A stretch of 64,000 nucleotides of DNA from Rhodospirillaceae bacterium (lineage in GTDB: Bacteria > Pseudomonadota > Alphaproteobacteria > Rhodospirillales > UBA2165). Below the pieces are notes generated by a model. It worked only from the letters and a program-made list of their open reading frames with translations. It had not been told where the DNA came from and searched no databases. The stretch is taken from positions 18,345 to 82,344 of the forward strand of contig CANIGJ010000019.1 of NCBI GenBank assembly GCA_947467145.1. Reading direction: 5' to 3'. How positions within the stretch are numbered: the first letter of the stretch is position 1; every line of letters begins with the position of its first letter. Below, in pieces: positions 27,330 through 36,593 of this stretch. Made by a program: the position numbers and the translations under genes.

Positions 27330-28505
27330 TCAGGCGCGCGCGAGGTCGGCGCAGACGCCTTCGAAGATTTTCACGGCTTCATCGACATGCGACGCATCGA
27401 TAATCAACGGCGGCACGAAACGCACGACGTTGTTGCCGGCGACCACGGTCAGCAGACCCTTGGCTTCCAGCAAACGCACGACGTCGGTGTTGACCGGTTT
27501 GTCGAACTCGATGCCGATCATCAGGCCGAGACCGCGCACGTCCTTGAGCACGCCGGGGAACTTGGCCACCAGTTTGGTCAGACGGGCTTTCAGATCGGCG
27601 CCGATCTCGCGCACATGCGCCAGGAATTTTTCGTCCATCACGTCGAGCACGGCATTGGCCGCCGCGCAGGCCATCGGGTTGCCGCCGAAGGTCGAGCCGT
27701 GCGTGCCCGGCGCCATGACGGCGGTGACGCGTTCGCTGGCAAGGCATGCCCCGATGGGGAAACCACCGCCCAGGCCTTTGGCGAGCGCCATCACGTCGGG
27801 TGCCACGCCCGAATGTTCATAGGCGAACAGCTTGCCGGTACGACCCATGCCGGTCTGCACCTCGTCGAACATCAACAAGATGCCGAATTCGTCGGCGGCG
27901 GCGCGCAGGCCCTTCAGGTATTCCGGATCGGCGGGATTGATGCCGCTTTCACCCTGTACGGGCTCGACGATGATCGCCGCCGTCTTGTCGCTGATGGCGG
28001 CGCGCAGCGCGTTCATGTTGCCGAACGGCACCTGGTCGAAATGTTCGATCGCCGGCAGGAAGCCGTCCAGATGCTTTTCGTTCCTGGACGCCGAGATGGT
28101 GTGCATCGTGCGGCCGTGGAACGAATTGGTCGCGGTCACGACGCGATAGCGGTCGGTACGGCCGTTTTTCTGATGGAAGCGGCGCACGAGCTTGAGCCCG
28201 GCCTCGACGGCTTCCGCGCCCGAATTGCAGAAGAACGCCGACGACGCGAAGCTCGCATCGACCAAGCGTTGGGCCAGGCGCTCCTGTCCCTCAATGCGGT
28301 AGAGATTGGAGGTATGCAGCACCTTGTCGATCTGCGCATGCAGCGCGGCCGTCAGGTGCGGATGGGCATGACCCAACGACGACACGGCGACGCCGGACGC
28401 AAAGTCCAGGAATCGCTTCCCGTCTTGGGTATAAAGATAGACGCCTTCCCCGCGCTCGAACGCCAAGTCCGCCCGGGCGTAGGTCGGCATGACCGCAGTG
28501 GCCAC
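27330..28505 (-). CDS. argD: Acetylornithine aminotransferase
   Basis: A PLP-dependent class III aminotransferase of 391 residues that acts in arginine synthesis, and perhaps also in lysine synthesis. The PLP lysine lies in [14 protein letters not shown], the aspartate in [15 protein letters not shown], and the glycine-rich [11 protein letters not shown] region is present. A frame open to 28643 would add about 45 residues, but the GTG at 28505 has GGGGAGAG just upstream and gives the family-typical N-terminus ([13 protein letters not shown]). The ATG at 28490 is a second possibility. The upstream 200 bp reaches the divergent riboswitch. Confidence 0.94.
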   Translation of the reverse strand: MATAVMPTYARADLAFERGEGVYLYTQDGKRFLDFASGVAVSSLGHAHPHLTAALHAQIDKVLHTSNLYRIEGQERLAQRLVDASFASSAFFCNSGAEAVEAGLKLVRRFHQKNGRTDRYRVVTATNSFHGRTMHTISASRNEKHLDGFLPAIEHFDQVPFGNMNALRAAISDKTAAIIVEPVQGESGINPADPEYLKGLRAAADEFGILLMFDEVQTGMGRTGKLFAYEHSGVAPDVMALAKGLGGGFPIGACLASERVTAVMAPGTHGSTFGGNPMACAAANAVLDVMDEKFLAHVREIGADLKARLTKLVAKFPGVLKDVRGLGLMIGIEFDKPVNTDVVRLLEAKGLLTVVAGNNVVRFVPPLIIDASHVDEAVKIFEGVCADLARA

Positions 28506-28705
28506 GACGCTCTCCCCGAAAAAAACGACGGGACGGTGCGGGTAGCGCCGTCCCGGAAAGCGCGGAAGTATCCTGATCCGACCCCCGCCTGTCAACGATC
28601 CTGTGGATAATTGGCCGTTTCCGGCCGATTCGTGCCGTTTCAAGCGATCTTTGTCGCCCGCAACGGGTTCCTTGTCAGCGCCGGGAGCGGGGATTAACCT
28701 CCGGG

Positions 28706-28866
28706 CGTTCTCGGGGCGGGGTGCAATTCCCCACCGGCGGTAAGCGTCCTGTACGGATGCGAGCCCGCGAGCGCCTCGGCCCCACTTAGTTTGGTATGGG
28801 CCGGGGGTCAGCAGATCCGGTGCGATCCCGGAGCCGACGGTACAGTCCGGATGGAAGAGAGCCTAA
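28706..28866 (+). promoter_or_regulatory. FMN riboswitch (RFN element)
   Basis: The conserved opening GGGGCGGGGTGCAATTCCCC, then ACCGGCGG(T)AAG, then GATCCGGTG and the closing CAGTCCGGATGGAAGAGAG are all present in the known order, with a variable P3 region in between. It lies 87 bp upstream of ribH and nothing else intervenes. FMN binding normally lowers ribH expression. After the aptamer, an inverted sequence (CCGACC...GCCGTCGG) may act as the expression platform. Confidence 0.93.
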
Positions 28867-28952
28867 GCCGACCGTGCGCTTGTCCTGCGCCGTCGGCGGT
28901 CCGTACGCCCCGAGCGCGTTGGTTATTTTGAGGGTCGTGACGGGTTATCATC

Positions 28953-29423
28953 ATGAATCAGAGCATCGTTTCGCCTAAACGCATCGCCATTGTGCAGTCC
29001 TCCTGGCACAAGGAGATCGTCGATCAGTGCCGCATCGCCTTTTTGGACGAGATCACGCGTCACGGTATCGCGGCGTCGCAGGTCGATCTGTTCGAGGTGC
29101 CGGGCGCGTTCGAAATTCCCCTGCATGCGCAACTCCTCGCCAAAACGGGGCGCTATCGCGGCATCGTTGCGGCGGGATTCGTGGTCGACGGCGGCATCTA
29201 CCGCCATGAATTCGTCTCAAGTGCGGTGATCGATGCGCTGATGCGCGTGCAGCTCGATACCGAGGTGCCGGTCTTTTCGGCGGTGCTGACGCCGCAGCAG
29301 TTCCACGAACACGAGGACCATCGCCGCTTTTTCGAAAGCCACTTCGTGATCAAGGGGGCCGAGGTCGCGCGCGCCTGCGCGCACACCTTGGAGGCGCTGG
29401 CGCGCATCGAACGGGTTGCGTGA
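28953..29423 (+). CDS. ribH: 6,7-dimethyl-8-ribityllumazine synthase
   Basis: Penultimate enzyme of riboflavin synthesis, 156 residues. The IAIVQSSWHKEIVDQ start, the VPGAFEIPL motif and the catalytic histidine segment (FHEHEDHRRFF) fit lumazine synthase. The sequence is nearer to the type II enzyme of Brucella and rhizobia (RibH2, decameric) than to the usual icosahedral type, in that it has the FVSSAVIDALMRVQLD and HEHEDH features. It is governed by the upstream FMN riboswitch. No other rib gene is adjacent. Confidence 0.93.
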   Translation: MNQSIVSPKRIAIVQSSWHKEIVDQCRIAFLDEITRHGIAASQVDLFEVPGAFEIPLHAQLLAKTGRYRGIVAAGFVVDGGIYRHEFVSSAVIDALMRVQLDTEVPVFSAVLTPQQFHEHEDHRRFFESHFVIKGAEVARACAHTLEALARIERVA

Positions 29424-29510
29424 TCCCGTCTTGCCTTGCTCACTTGTCTTTGTGGGGGCGCGTCCCCATCATGCGCGCCGTTTGAAATCATGGCCTTGGG
29501 GGGCCTCTTC

Positions 29511-29906
29511 ATGCCGGTAAGTTCGGTGCTGATCGATGTTTCGCCCGGCGAACTCGTCGACAAGCTCACCATCCTGGAAATCAAGCTACAGCGCCTGCCC
29601 GATGGGCCGGCGCGCGCCAATGTCCGCCATGAACACGATGTGCTGGAGGCGGCGCGGGCAAAGGCGCTGGCGCCCTCGGCCGAGTTAGCTCGCCTCAGCG
29701 GCGATCTTAAGGCTGTCAACGAGCGGTTGTGGGTCATCGAGGACGATATCCGCGATTGCGAGCGCGCCAAGGATTTCGGGGCGACGTTCGTCGCGCTGGC
29801 GCGCGCGGTCTATCACGAGAACGACCAGCGGGCGGCCCTTAAACGCGAGATCAACGTGCTGCTGGGCTCGGCCATCGTCGAAGAGAAATCCTACGCCAAG
29901 TATTAA
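29511..29906 (+). CDS. DUF6165-like small cytoplasmic protein
   Basis: A 131-residue soluble protein with GELVDKLTILEIKL near the N-terminus and NERLWVIEDDIRDCE and LGSAIVEEKSYAKY further on. These match the pattern I know as DUF6165; the identification is from memory of the family and not from a search. The ATG at 29511 is preferred over the in-frame ATGs at 29436 and 29490 because of the GGGGGG upstream and the family start. It lies 87 bp after ribH on the same strand, before an outer-membrane lipase-like gene. Function unknown. Confidence 0.78.
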   Translation: MPVSSVLIDVSPGELVDKLTILEIKLQRLPDGPARANVRHEHDVLEAARAKALAPSAELARLSGDLKAVNERLWVIEDDIRDCERAKDFGATFVALARAVYHENDQRAALKREINVLLGSAIVEEKSYAKY

Positions 29907-29998
29907 TCGGGCCATTTAAGCCAAAACGGGCGCGGATAGCCCCCTCTTGGCTTTTGGGCTTGGGCCCCTTTAATATGCGGCCTCGTATTTCAGGGGGA

Positions 29999-30535
29999 AT
30001 GCGCGTGACTCGTTTTGCTTTAGTTCTGGCTTTGGTGGCCGCACTGGCCTTTGCGATGGTTCCACATGCCCGCGCCGCGGACATGCCGGACGATCCCGAT
30101 TTCATCTCGTTCGGTGCGGGTTATTTCGACTTCAACCGCCAGAAGGACGAGGGTGCGTCGTTCCGCCTCGAATACCGCTCCGACTACAAGCTGTGGGTCT
30201 TCAAGCCATTCGCCGCGCTCGATTATACGACGACAGGGCATGGCTTCGTCGGCGCCGGCGTTTTGATGGACATCTATTTCGGCAATCGTTTCGTGCTGAC
30301 GCCGTCCTTCGCGCCGCATCTGTATTGGGGCGGCGACAAGAAGCTGGATCTCGACTATCCCCTGGAATTCCGCTCGCAGCTCGAAGCGGCCTACCGCTTT
30401 GACGACCGTTCGCGCCTCGGTCTCGCCATCTCGCATTATTCCAATGCGAGCCTGGGTGACACCAATCCGGGCACCGAGGTCCTGACCCTGTATTACTCGG
30501 TCCCGCTGCAGGGCAGTTGGCTACTCGGGAAATAG
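29999..30535 (+). CDS. Acyloxyacyl hydrolase / PagL-like lipid A deacylase
   Basis: A 178-residue outer-membrane beta-barrel enzyme with a signal peptide ending ARAAD. The catalytic signature H-Y-S-N, followed 11 residues later by a glutamate (NPGTEV), fits the PagL His-Ser-Glu triad. It would remove an acyl chain from lipid A. The frame is open from 29954; the ATG at 29999 is chosen, with GGGGG very close upstream, and the GTG at 30005 has better spacing. It is six bases upstream of the response regulator start, so the two may be co-transcribed. Confidence 0.82.
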   Translation: MRVTRFALVLALVAALAFAMVPHARAADMPDDPDFISFGAGYFDFNRQKDEGASFRLEYRSDYKLWVFKPFAALDYTTTGHGFVGAGVLMDIYFGNRFVLTPSFAPHLYWGGDKKLDLDYPLEFRSQLEAAYRFDDRSRLGLAISHYSNASLGDTNPGTEVLTLYYSVPLQGSWLLGK

Positions 30536-30541
30536 CGGTTG

Positions 30542-31243
30542 GTGACGGGTCCTCATCTTCTCATAGTTGAAGACGAAGAATTCATTCGGCAGCTTGTCGC
30601 CGCCTATCTCGAAAAGGAAGGGTATCGCCTCAGCGTCGCCGGCTCGGCCAGGGCGATGCACGATATTCTCGACCGCGAGCAGATCGATCTCATCGTGCTC
30701 GATCTCGGTCTGCCGGACGAAGACGGCCTGACCCTGATTCGTCAGCTGCGCACCCGCTCAGCCGTTCCCATCGTGGTGCTGACCGCACGCCAGACGCGCG
30801 ACGACCGCATCACCGCGCTCGGCATCGGCGCCGACGATTACGTCACCAAGCCGGTCGATCCGCAGGAACTGACGCTCCGCATCGCCAATCTGCTGCGCCG
30901 TTCGGGCGGCAAGCAGAGCGAGGATACGCAGAAACATGACGTGCTGGTGTTCGGTGGCTGGAGCCTGGATATCTCGGCCAATGCGCTGCGCGCACCCGAC
31001 GGCGCGGATATCGTTCTGACACGCGCGGAGTTCGACATCCTGACGGCCTTGGCGCGCGCGCCCAACCGTGTGCTCAGCCGCGATTTCTTGCTGGATGCGA
31101 TCAGCCGCGATGGGGATTCGCCGGGCGATCGGGTGATCGACGTGATGATCAGTCGGCTCAGAAAAAAATTGGGCGACGATCCGCGCCGCCCAATTCTAAT
31201 CCAAACTGTGACGGGGCGCGGGTACCGCCTCTCCGTCTCCTAA
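30542..31243 (+). CDS. OmpR/PhoB family response regulator
   Basis: A 233-residue two-domain regulator. The receiver (about residues 6-120) has the acidic pocket EDEE, the phospho-aspartate in VLDLGLPDEDG and the lysine in DDYVTKP. The C-terminal winged helix (about 135-230) has the recognition helix RVIDVMISRLRKKLG. No histidine kinase gene is adjacent, so it is an orphan here. The start is a GTG at 30542; a TTG one codon earlier is also in frame. It follows the PagL-like gene, so regulation of envelope lipids is possible. Confidence 0.93.
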   Translation: MTGPHLLIVEDEEFIRQLVAAYLEKEGYRLSVAGSARAMHDILDREQIDLIVLDLGLPDEDGLTLIRQLRTRSAVPIVVLTARQTRDDRITALGIGADDYVTKPVDPQELTLRIANLLRRSGGKQSEDTQKHDVLVFGGWSLDISANALRAPDGADIVLTRAEFDILTALARAPNRVLSRDFLLDAISRDGDSPGDRVIDVMISRLRKKLGDDPRRPILIQTVTGRGYRLSVS

Positions 31244-31255
31244 GCCCTAAGGCTC

Positions 31256-31567
31256 TTATTTCTCTTCGATCGCCGTAACGGTGCCGCGGGCTTCGCGGGT
31301 GTCAGCCTGCAGGCTCGGATAACGCGCCTTCAGGGCCTTGATGACTGCTTCGGCATTGTTGTCCGACGGCACGAGGACGCGACGGCCGTTGATGATGAAG
31401 GTCTTGGCGCCGCTGGTTTCGACGCGCGCCTGTTTGACCTCGGCCGGCAGTGCCTTGGGGGCCTGACGCTGGATGACCGGACCCGCGACCTCGGCGTGCG
31501 CGTCGTTCGAGACGGCGGCGAAGCCGATCGAGAGAATGGCGGCGGCGATGGCGAAAGTGCGGATCAT
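31256..31567 (-). CDS. Small exported protein of unknown function (103 aa)
   Basis: A 103-residue protein with a signal peptide (cleavage after AHA). The C-terminal part has RVLVPSDNNAEAVIKALKAR, a pattern that recurs in the 101-residue protein at 31969-32274 (RVRVPSNASAAAMIAILKTR). The pair looks like diverged paralogues. No family is recognised. It is convergent with the response regulator, 12 bp apart. Confidence 0.75.
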   Translation of the reverse strand: MIRTFAIAAAILSIGFAAVSNDAHAEVAGPVIQRQAPKALPAEVKQARVETSGAKTFIINGRRVLVPSDNNAEAVIKALKARYPSLQADTREARGTVTAIEEK

Positions 31568-31697
31568 TTGCGTGGGCTCCAGGACGGGCGGTTCAATGTC
31601 TGAAATTGATAATCGCCGCTATCCGTAAATACCGTTTGTCGGGGTTGTGAATGGCTTGTAACCGGGGTTTCCCCGCCGATCACAAAGACGCGATGCC

Positions 31698-31925
31698 TCA
31701 CGAATTGCGCTTCGCAGGCTGCGGCGCGACCGCTTTCGCGACATTGAGGCTCGGGTCGTATTCGACGCAGGCATAGTTCTTCGCGGTCGCGACCTTGCCC
31801 TTGTTCATGAACAAGGACGACTTGGCGCATTCCGCCATGCTGGCGAATTGCCACATTTCGACCGGGATCTGGGTCGTGCCGCCGTCCGGGTTGAGCAGGA
31901 TGAGGGCGAGAACGAAGGTTTTCAT
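31698..31925 (-). CDS. Small protein of unknown function (75 aa)
   Basis: A 75-residue ORF with a hydrophobic start (MKTFVLALILL), so it may be exported or membrane-bound. A longer open frame to 32006 exists, but the ATG at 31925 has AGAAGAAAC upstream and a signal-like start. Two cysteines are present (AECAK and NYACVEY). It lies between the two paralogous small genes. Nothing is known of its role. Confidence 0.6.
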   Translation of the reverse strand: MKTFVLALILLNPDGGTTQIPVEMWQFASMAECAKSSLFMNKGKVATAKNYACVEYDPSLNVAKAVAPQPAKRNS

Positions 31926-31968
31926 GATGTTTCTTCTGGTTCCTGGAGCTTTTGTTTTTGTGGATACG

Positions 31969-32274
31969 TTAGTTGGCGAAGGCGAAATCGTCGGTGGTTT
32001 CGGCATTGATGGTTGCGGCCGGGAAGCGCGTCTTCAGGATCGCGATCATCGCGGCGGCAGATGCATTGCTCGGCACGCGCACGCGATAGCCGGTCATGTC
32101 CAGGGCCTCGAAGGTTTCGACCTTCGTGAAGCCGAGCTTGCGAGCGGCGGCCGAGAAATCGTTCGGCGCATCGAAAACCACGATGTGATCGGGCGCCGTC
32201 ACTTCGGCGCTGACCGACGCCACGGCGAGGCCGAGGGCGATGAGGGCGAAGGCGAAAGTGGCGAGGCGCTTCAT
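31969..32274 (-). CDS. Small exported protein of unknown function (101 aa)
   Basis: A 101-residue protein with a clear signal peptide (cleavage after VSA, before EVTAP). It shares its C-terminal pattern with the protein at 31256-31567: basic/valine start, PSN(A/N), a helix, LKxR(F/Y)P and a short ET-containing tail. The family is not recognised. It is followed by two further small genes on the same strand and preceded by a frameshifted small gene, so this looks like one small-protein operon. Confidence 0.75.
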   Translation of the reverse strand: MKRLATFAFALIALGLAVASVSAEVTAPDHIVVFDAPNDFSAAARKLGFTKVETFEALDMTGYRVRVPSNASAAAMIAILKTRFPAATINAETTDDFAFAN

Positions 32275-32371
32275 GACTGCGATCCGAGTTTCGACGTGAT
32301 TGTCTGATGGTGAGGATCGTTGAGGCGGGTAAACCCGGTTTGTCGGCGATGTTGCTGCGGTGTGAACGGCT

Positions 32372-32564
32372 TTAAGCGATCTGGACGGTCACGCCGCTGC
32401 TGGCCGTCAGCAGGATGTCGGCAATCACGGACGCGTGAACGCCCTAGGCCGTCTCGTCGGGGGGCTCCGAAAGCGGTGATCCGGGTATCGACGGGAACGC
32501 GGCTGCCGGGGGACAGAACGAAATCGCCGTTGGTCAGACGGACGAGGTTGAAACGGGTCATCAT
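32372..32564 (-). pseudogene. Small ORF broken by a probable one-base frameshift
   Basis: A strong ribosome site (CCAGGAGAGACC) precedes two ATGs at 32564 and 32561. Translation gives a plausible N-terminus (MTRFNLVRLTNGDFVLSPGS) for about 40 residues. The continuing frame then turns into Arg/Gln-rich sequence. Removing one base in the CCC at 32442-32444 (GGG on the coding strand) instead joins a natural-looking end (VHASVIADILLTASSG...) with a stop at 32372-32374, for a 63-residue product. It may be a real frameshift or a sequencing error. The unbroken reading would run to 32271 as 97 residues. Confidence 0.5.
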
Positions 32565-32791
32565 GGTCTCTCCTGGTTTCGGTGGCCGGTTTTGCGGGCC
32601 AAATTTGATGGTTGGAGTTTCGCCGACGGGCTTGAATCGGGTTTGTCCTGGTTGTTTCCGCTATGTGAACGGCGTGGATGGCCGTTTTCCGCCCTTTTTC
32701 AGCGGCTTGGCCGCTTGGCGAACCGGCTGCTAGGATCGTTCAGCGCAATTCAGAGGCCCGACTCACGGGCCCGTGATTTCAGGGAGAGTTG

Positions 32792-33811
32792 ATGATGTTC
32801 AAGACTGTCGGTCGTTATGCGCGCGCGGGCCATGTGGCGCTGCTCGCGGCCATCGTTGCCGTTGCCGGTGTGGCCCAAAGCGGCCAGGCCCAGGCGCAAG
32901 GTCAATCTGTGGCGAAATACCCGGAACGCCCGATCAAGGTGATCGTCCCCTTCGCGGCCGGCGGCCTCGCCGATGTGTCGATCCGTTTCGTGTCCGAACG
33001 GCTGTCCAAGAGCCTCGGCCAGCAGCTCGTGATCGAAAACGTGCCGGGTGCGGGCGGCATCGCGGCGGCCAACGAATTGGCTAAGTCGCCGGCCGACGGT
33101 CATACCTTGATCGTCATCTCCAACGGCACCGCGATCAGCGAAGCGTTGTTCGCCAAACTACCCTACAGCACCGAACGCGACATGATGCCGGTGTCCACCG
33201 TCGCGTGGTTCGACATGATGGCCGTCACCGGCGGCAAGTCGCCTTACAAGACCTTGAAGGAATTCGTCGCCGACGCGCATGCCAAGCCGGGCGCGCTCAA
33301 CATCGGAACGATCAATCCGGGCAGCACGCAGAACCTGTCGGCGGAATTGCTCAAATCGCTCGCCAAGGTCGACGCGCAGATCGTCGCCTTCAAAGGCACG
33401 CCCGATGTCGTGGTGTCGCTGCTGCGCAACGATATCGGCCTCGCCATCGACGCCTATACCGCGCTCAAGGGCCAGATCGACAGCGGCGAGCTGCGCGCGC
33501 TTGGTGTCACGGGTGTGACGCGCAATCCGTCGCTCCCCGATGTGCCGACCTTCGCCGAAGCCGGTGTGACGGGCTACGACGTCACCGGCTGGAACGCGTT
33601 GTTCGTCAAGGCCGGCACGCCGGCGCCGATCGTCGATCGCCTGGCCAAGGAAATCGCGGCCGCGGCAGCGATGGACGATGTGAAGAAAAAATATCTCGAA
33701 CTCGGCATCGTCGCCGGTTCGACCACGCCCGTCGTCCTCGGCGCGCGCCTGAAGGACGATATCGCGAAGTGGAAAGACGTGATCGAGAAGAACGGCATCA
33801 AGAAGCTTTAG
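32792..33811 (+). CDS. Bug-family (TctC-like) substrate-binding protein
   Basis: A 339-residue periplasmic solute-binding protein for a tripartite tricarboxylate-type uptake system. It has a signal peptide (cleavage after AQA) and the Bug motifs YPERPIKVIVPFAAGG, then VENVPGAGG-like (IENVPGAGGIAAANELAKSP) and the typical C-terminal GIVAGSTTP. AGGGAGAG lies just before the ATGs at 32792 and 32795; either could be the start. The membrane TctA/TctB subunits are absent here, as is common for Bug proteins. The next gene is a GMC oxidoreductase, 25 bp away, which suggests an alcohol or carboxylate substrate. Confidence 0.92.
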   Translation: MMFKTVGRYARAGHVALLAAIVAVAGVAQSGQAQAQGQSVAKYPERPIKVIVPFAAGGLADVSIRFVSERLSKSLGQQLVIENVPGAGGIAAANELAKSPADGHTLIVISNGTAISEALFAKLPYSTERDMMPVSTVAWFDMMAVTGGKSPYKTLKEFVADAHAKPGALNIGTINPGSTQNLSAELLKSLAKVDAQIVAFKGTPDVVVSLLRNDIGLAIDAYTALKGQIDSGELRALGVTGVTRNPSLPDVPTFAEAGVTGYDVTGWNALFVKAGTPAPIVDRLAKEIAAAAAMDDVKKKYLELGIVAGSTTPVVLGARLKDDIAKWKDVIEKNGIKKL

Positions 33812-33836
33812 GCTTCGGAACGTCGGAGGCTCGATC

Positions 33837-35471
33837 ATGGCCACAAATATGGATCGTTACGATTACATAGTCGTCGGCGCCGGCTCGGCGGGCTGCGTGC
33901 TCGCCAACCGGCTGACCGAACAATCGGACGTGCGCGTTCTGCTACTCGAAGCCGGCGGGCGTGACTGGAACCCGCTGATCCATATGCCGATCGGCATGCG
34001 TGCGCTCACCAACGACCCGGCCGTCACCTGGGGCTACGAGACCGAGCCCGAGCCGCACTGTTACGATCGCCGCTTGCCGATCCCGCGCGGGCGCGTGCTC
34101 GGCGGCACCTCGTCGATCAACGCCATGGTATATGCGCGCGGACATCCGCTCGACTACGACCAGTGGCGTCAGATGGGGCTGACGGGTTGGGGCTATGCCG
34201 ACGTGCTGCCTTACTTCAAACGCTCCGAGCATAATTGGCGCGGCGAGAACGATTATCACGGCAGCGGCGGTTATCTGAAGGTCACGCCGAGCGGTTATCA
34301 AAGCCCGATGTTCGATCTGTTCGCGACGGCGGCTGAGAAGGCGGGCTTTCCGCGCAGCAGCGATTACAACGGCGCCGAGCCCGAGGGCATCGCGCGCGTC
34401 GATCACACGGTCGGCGACGGCAAGCGGTCATCGACTGCGCGTGCCTTCCTGCGCCCGGCATTGCGCCGCGCCAACCTGACGGTCGAGACGCGGGCACTCT
34501 GCCACAAAGTCATCGTCGAGAACGGGCGCGCCGTCGGCGTCGAATACAGCCAACGCGGCGTGCTCAAAAAGGTTTATGCCGAGCGCGAGATCGTGCTGTC
34601 GGGTGGCACCTACAATTCGCCGCATCTGTTGATGCTGTCGGGCATCGGGCCGGCCGATCAGCTGCGCGAGTTCGGTATTCCGGTTGTCGCCGACCGCAAG
34701 GAGGTCGGACAGAATCTCGAAGAACACGTGAACACGCAGATCAATTTCGATCTCAACCAGCCGATCTCGTTCGAAGAGCATATGCGGCTCGATCGCTTCA
34801 CCTTGTCGGTGCTGCAATGGGCGCTGACGGGCAAGGGCTACGCGGCGGGCTTTCCGACGCAAGCCGCCTGCTTCCTGCGTATGCGCCAAGAAAGCGAGCG
34901 GCCGGAGATTGAGTTGCTGGTGACGCCGGTCTCGCCCGACACACGCCTGTGGATTCCCGGCTTGATGCCGTCGGTCGGTCATCGGTTTTCGTCGCGCATC
35001 GCGGTGCTGCATCCGCGCAGCAAGGGCCGTGTCAGTCTGCGCTCGGCGAATCCGGCCGATCGCGTGCGCATCTTGTGGAATTTGTTTGACGATCCGTACG
35101 ATCTGGAAACGCTCCGTCTCGGCCTCAAGGCCGTGCGCTCGATCTTCGCGCAGGAGCCGATCAAAGGCGTCATCGCCGGCGAGGTCTATCCGGGCGCCAA
35201 GGTGTCGAGCGATGCCGAGATCGACGAGTATCTCAGGCGCAATTGCGCAACCGCGCACCATCCGTCCTCGACCTGCCGCATGGGCAGCGATGACAACGCG
35301 GTGGTCGACGAGCGGCTGCGTGTGCGGGGCGTCGATGGTCTGCGCGTTGCCGATTGCTCGGTGATGCCGCATGTCGTCGGTTCGAACACCAATGCGCCGA
35401 CGATCATGATCGCGGAAAAAGCCGCCGACATGATGCGCGGCAGAACCCCATTGCCCGCGGCGCAACTTTAG
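33837..35471 (+). CDS. GMC family FAD-dependent oxidoreductase (choline dehydrogenase-like)
   Basis: A 544-residue flavoprotein that oxidises an alcohol. The dinucleotide motif [15 protein letters not shown] lies at the N-terminus. The GMC signatures are [11 protein letters not shown] and the [16 protein letters not shown] block. The C-terminal [10 protein letters not shown] and the catalytic histidine/asparagine region (VVGSNTNAP) are present. It is co-directional with the Bug-type binding protein, so the pair probably take up and oxidise the same compound. The exact substrate cannot be told from the sequence. Confidence 0.93.
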   Translation: MATNMDRYDYIVVGAGSAGCVLANRLTEQSDVRVLLLEAGGRDWNPLIHMPIGMRALTNDPAVTWGYETEPEPHCYDRRLPIPRGRVLGGTSSINAMVYARGHPLDYDQWRQMGLTGWGYADVLPYFKRSEHNWRGENDYHGSGGYLKVTPSGYQSPMFDLFATAAEKAGFPRSSDYNGAEPEGIARVDHTVGDGKRSSTARAFLRPALRRANLTVETRALCHKVIVENGRAVGVEYSQRGVLKKVYAEREIVLSGGTYNSPHLLMLSGIGPADQLREFGIPVVADRKEVGQNLEEHVNTQINFDLNQPISFEEHMRLDRFTLSVLQWALTGKGYAAGFPTQAACFLRMRQESERPEIELLVTPVSPDTRLWIPGLMPSVGHRFSSRIAVLHPRSKGRVSLRSANPADRVRILWNLFDDPYDLETLRLGLKAVRSIFAQEPIKGVIAGEVYPGAKVSSDAEIDEYLRRNCATAHHPSSTCRMGSDDNAVVDERLRVRGVDGLRVADCSVMPHVVGSNTNAPTIMIAEKAADMMRGRTPLPAAQL

Positions 35472-35534
35472 CGGACCCTGAAGTAGGGAACCCCGTATTA
35501 GGGAACTTGGGCGGGTTCCGGGGGTTTTTGCTGC

Positions 35535-36593
35535 ATGGCGGACCGGGAGGATCAGCGACGTGAGGCCGAGGCGGAGGCGGGTATCCCGCCGCGCGGCTTC
35601 AAGGATACCGCGATGCGGCTGTGGACCCAAATCGACGACGATCATGTGATGTTGGTGGCGGCCGGCGTCGCCTTCTATTCGCTGCTGGCCCTGTTCCCGT
35701 TGCTGACGGCGATGGTGTCGATCTATGGCTTGATCGCCGATCGTGGCGATATCGAACAGCATCTGGCCAAGCTCTATGGCATGCTGCCGTCCGATGCGAT
35801 CGAGATCATGCGCCAGCAGCTCGTGTCGTTGAATAAGACCGAGGCGCCTAAGCTCGGCTTGCTGTTCGTCGGCTCGTTGCTGTTTTCGCTGTGGTCGGCG
35901 AATAAGGCCGTCACGTCGATCTTTGAGGCAATGAATATCGCCTATGGCGAACGCGAGCGGCGCGGCTTCTTCCGTTTCACCGCAACGACCCTGTTCTTCA
36001 CCTGCGGGTTCGTTGTCTTCATCGTCATGTCGCTGGTCGCCATCGTCGCCATGCCGCCGCTCCTCGAATCCCTCGGCTTCGATGACGATACCCATTGGCT
36101 ACTGTCGCTGTCGCGTTGGCCGATCCTGCTGTTCATCGTCGTCACCATGAACAGCATCGTGTACCGCTATGGCCCGTCGCGCGAAAACGCACGTTGGGTC
36201 TGGCTGACCTGGGGCAGCGCGTCGGCTGCGGTTCTGTGGTTGATCATGTCGGCGGGCTTTTCGTTCTACGCCGCTAATCTCGCCCGCTTCAACGAGACCT
36301 ATGGCTCGATGGGCGCGGTGATTGCCGTGATGACCTGGATCTGGCTTTCGGCGATCATCGTCATCGCGGGCGCGGAGTTAAACGCGGAGCTTGAATATCA
36401 GCCGCCGCTCCCCCGAAGCGACACGCCGCCGGCTGCGGACAATCCCGACGAGGAAGGCATGCGCCTACGCAAATCTGCGCGGCCGCGCGACGGCGGCTCA
36501 TGGAGCGGACGCTTGCTGACGCGCGCCCTGCTGGCCTTGCTCCGACGTCGCGGTTTTACCGCCGCCGACGACGCGGCAAGAAGACGCCGATAA
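35535..36593 (+). CDS. YihY/BrkB family inner membrane protein
   Basis: A 352-residue membrane protein of the YihY/virulence-factor BrkB family, with about six hydrophobic helices and the typical DDHVMLVAAGVAFYSLLALFP start and KLYGMLPSDAIEI. The C-terminal tail is basic. Its 3' end overlaps the convergent DUF3618 gene by 38 bp. Function is unknown for most members. Confidence 0.92.
   Translation: MADREDQRREAEAEAGIPPRGFKDTAMRLWTQIDDDHVMLVAAGVAFYSLLALFPLLTAMVSIYGLIADRGDIEQHLAKLYGMLPSDAIEIMRQQLVSLNKTEAPKLGLLFVGSLLFSLWSANKAVTSIFEAMNIAYGERERRGFFRFTATTLFFTCGFVVFIVMSLVAIVAMPPLLESLGFDDDTHWLLSLSRWPILLFIVVTMNSIVYRYGPSRENARWVWLTWGSASAAVLWLIMSAGFSFYAANLARFNETYGSMGAVIAVMTWIWLSAIIVIAGAELNAELEYQPPLPRSDTPPAADNPDEEGMRLRKSARPRDGGSWSGRLLTRALLALLRRRGFTAADDAARRRR

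Noticed and set aside
34428..36095. A 555-codon minus-strand frame across the GMC and yihY genes
   Set aside because: Low-complexity Arg/His/Gln-rich translation that spans two convincing plus-strand genes; typical antisense shadow in GC-rich DNA.
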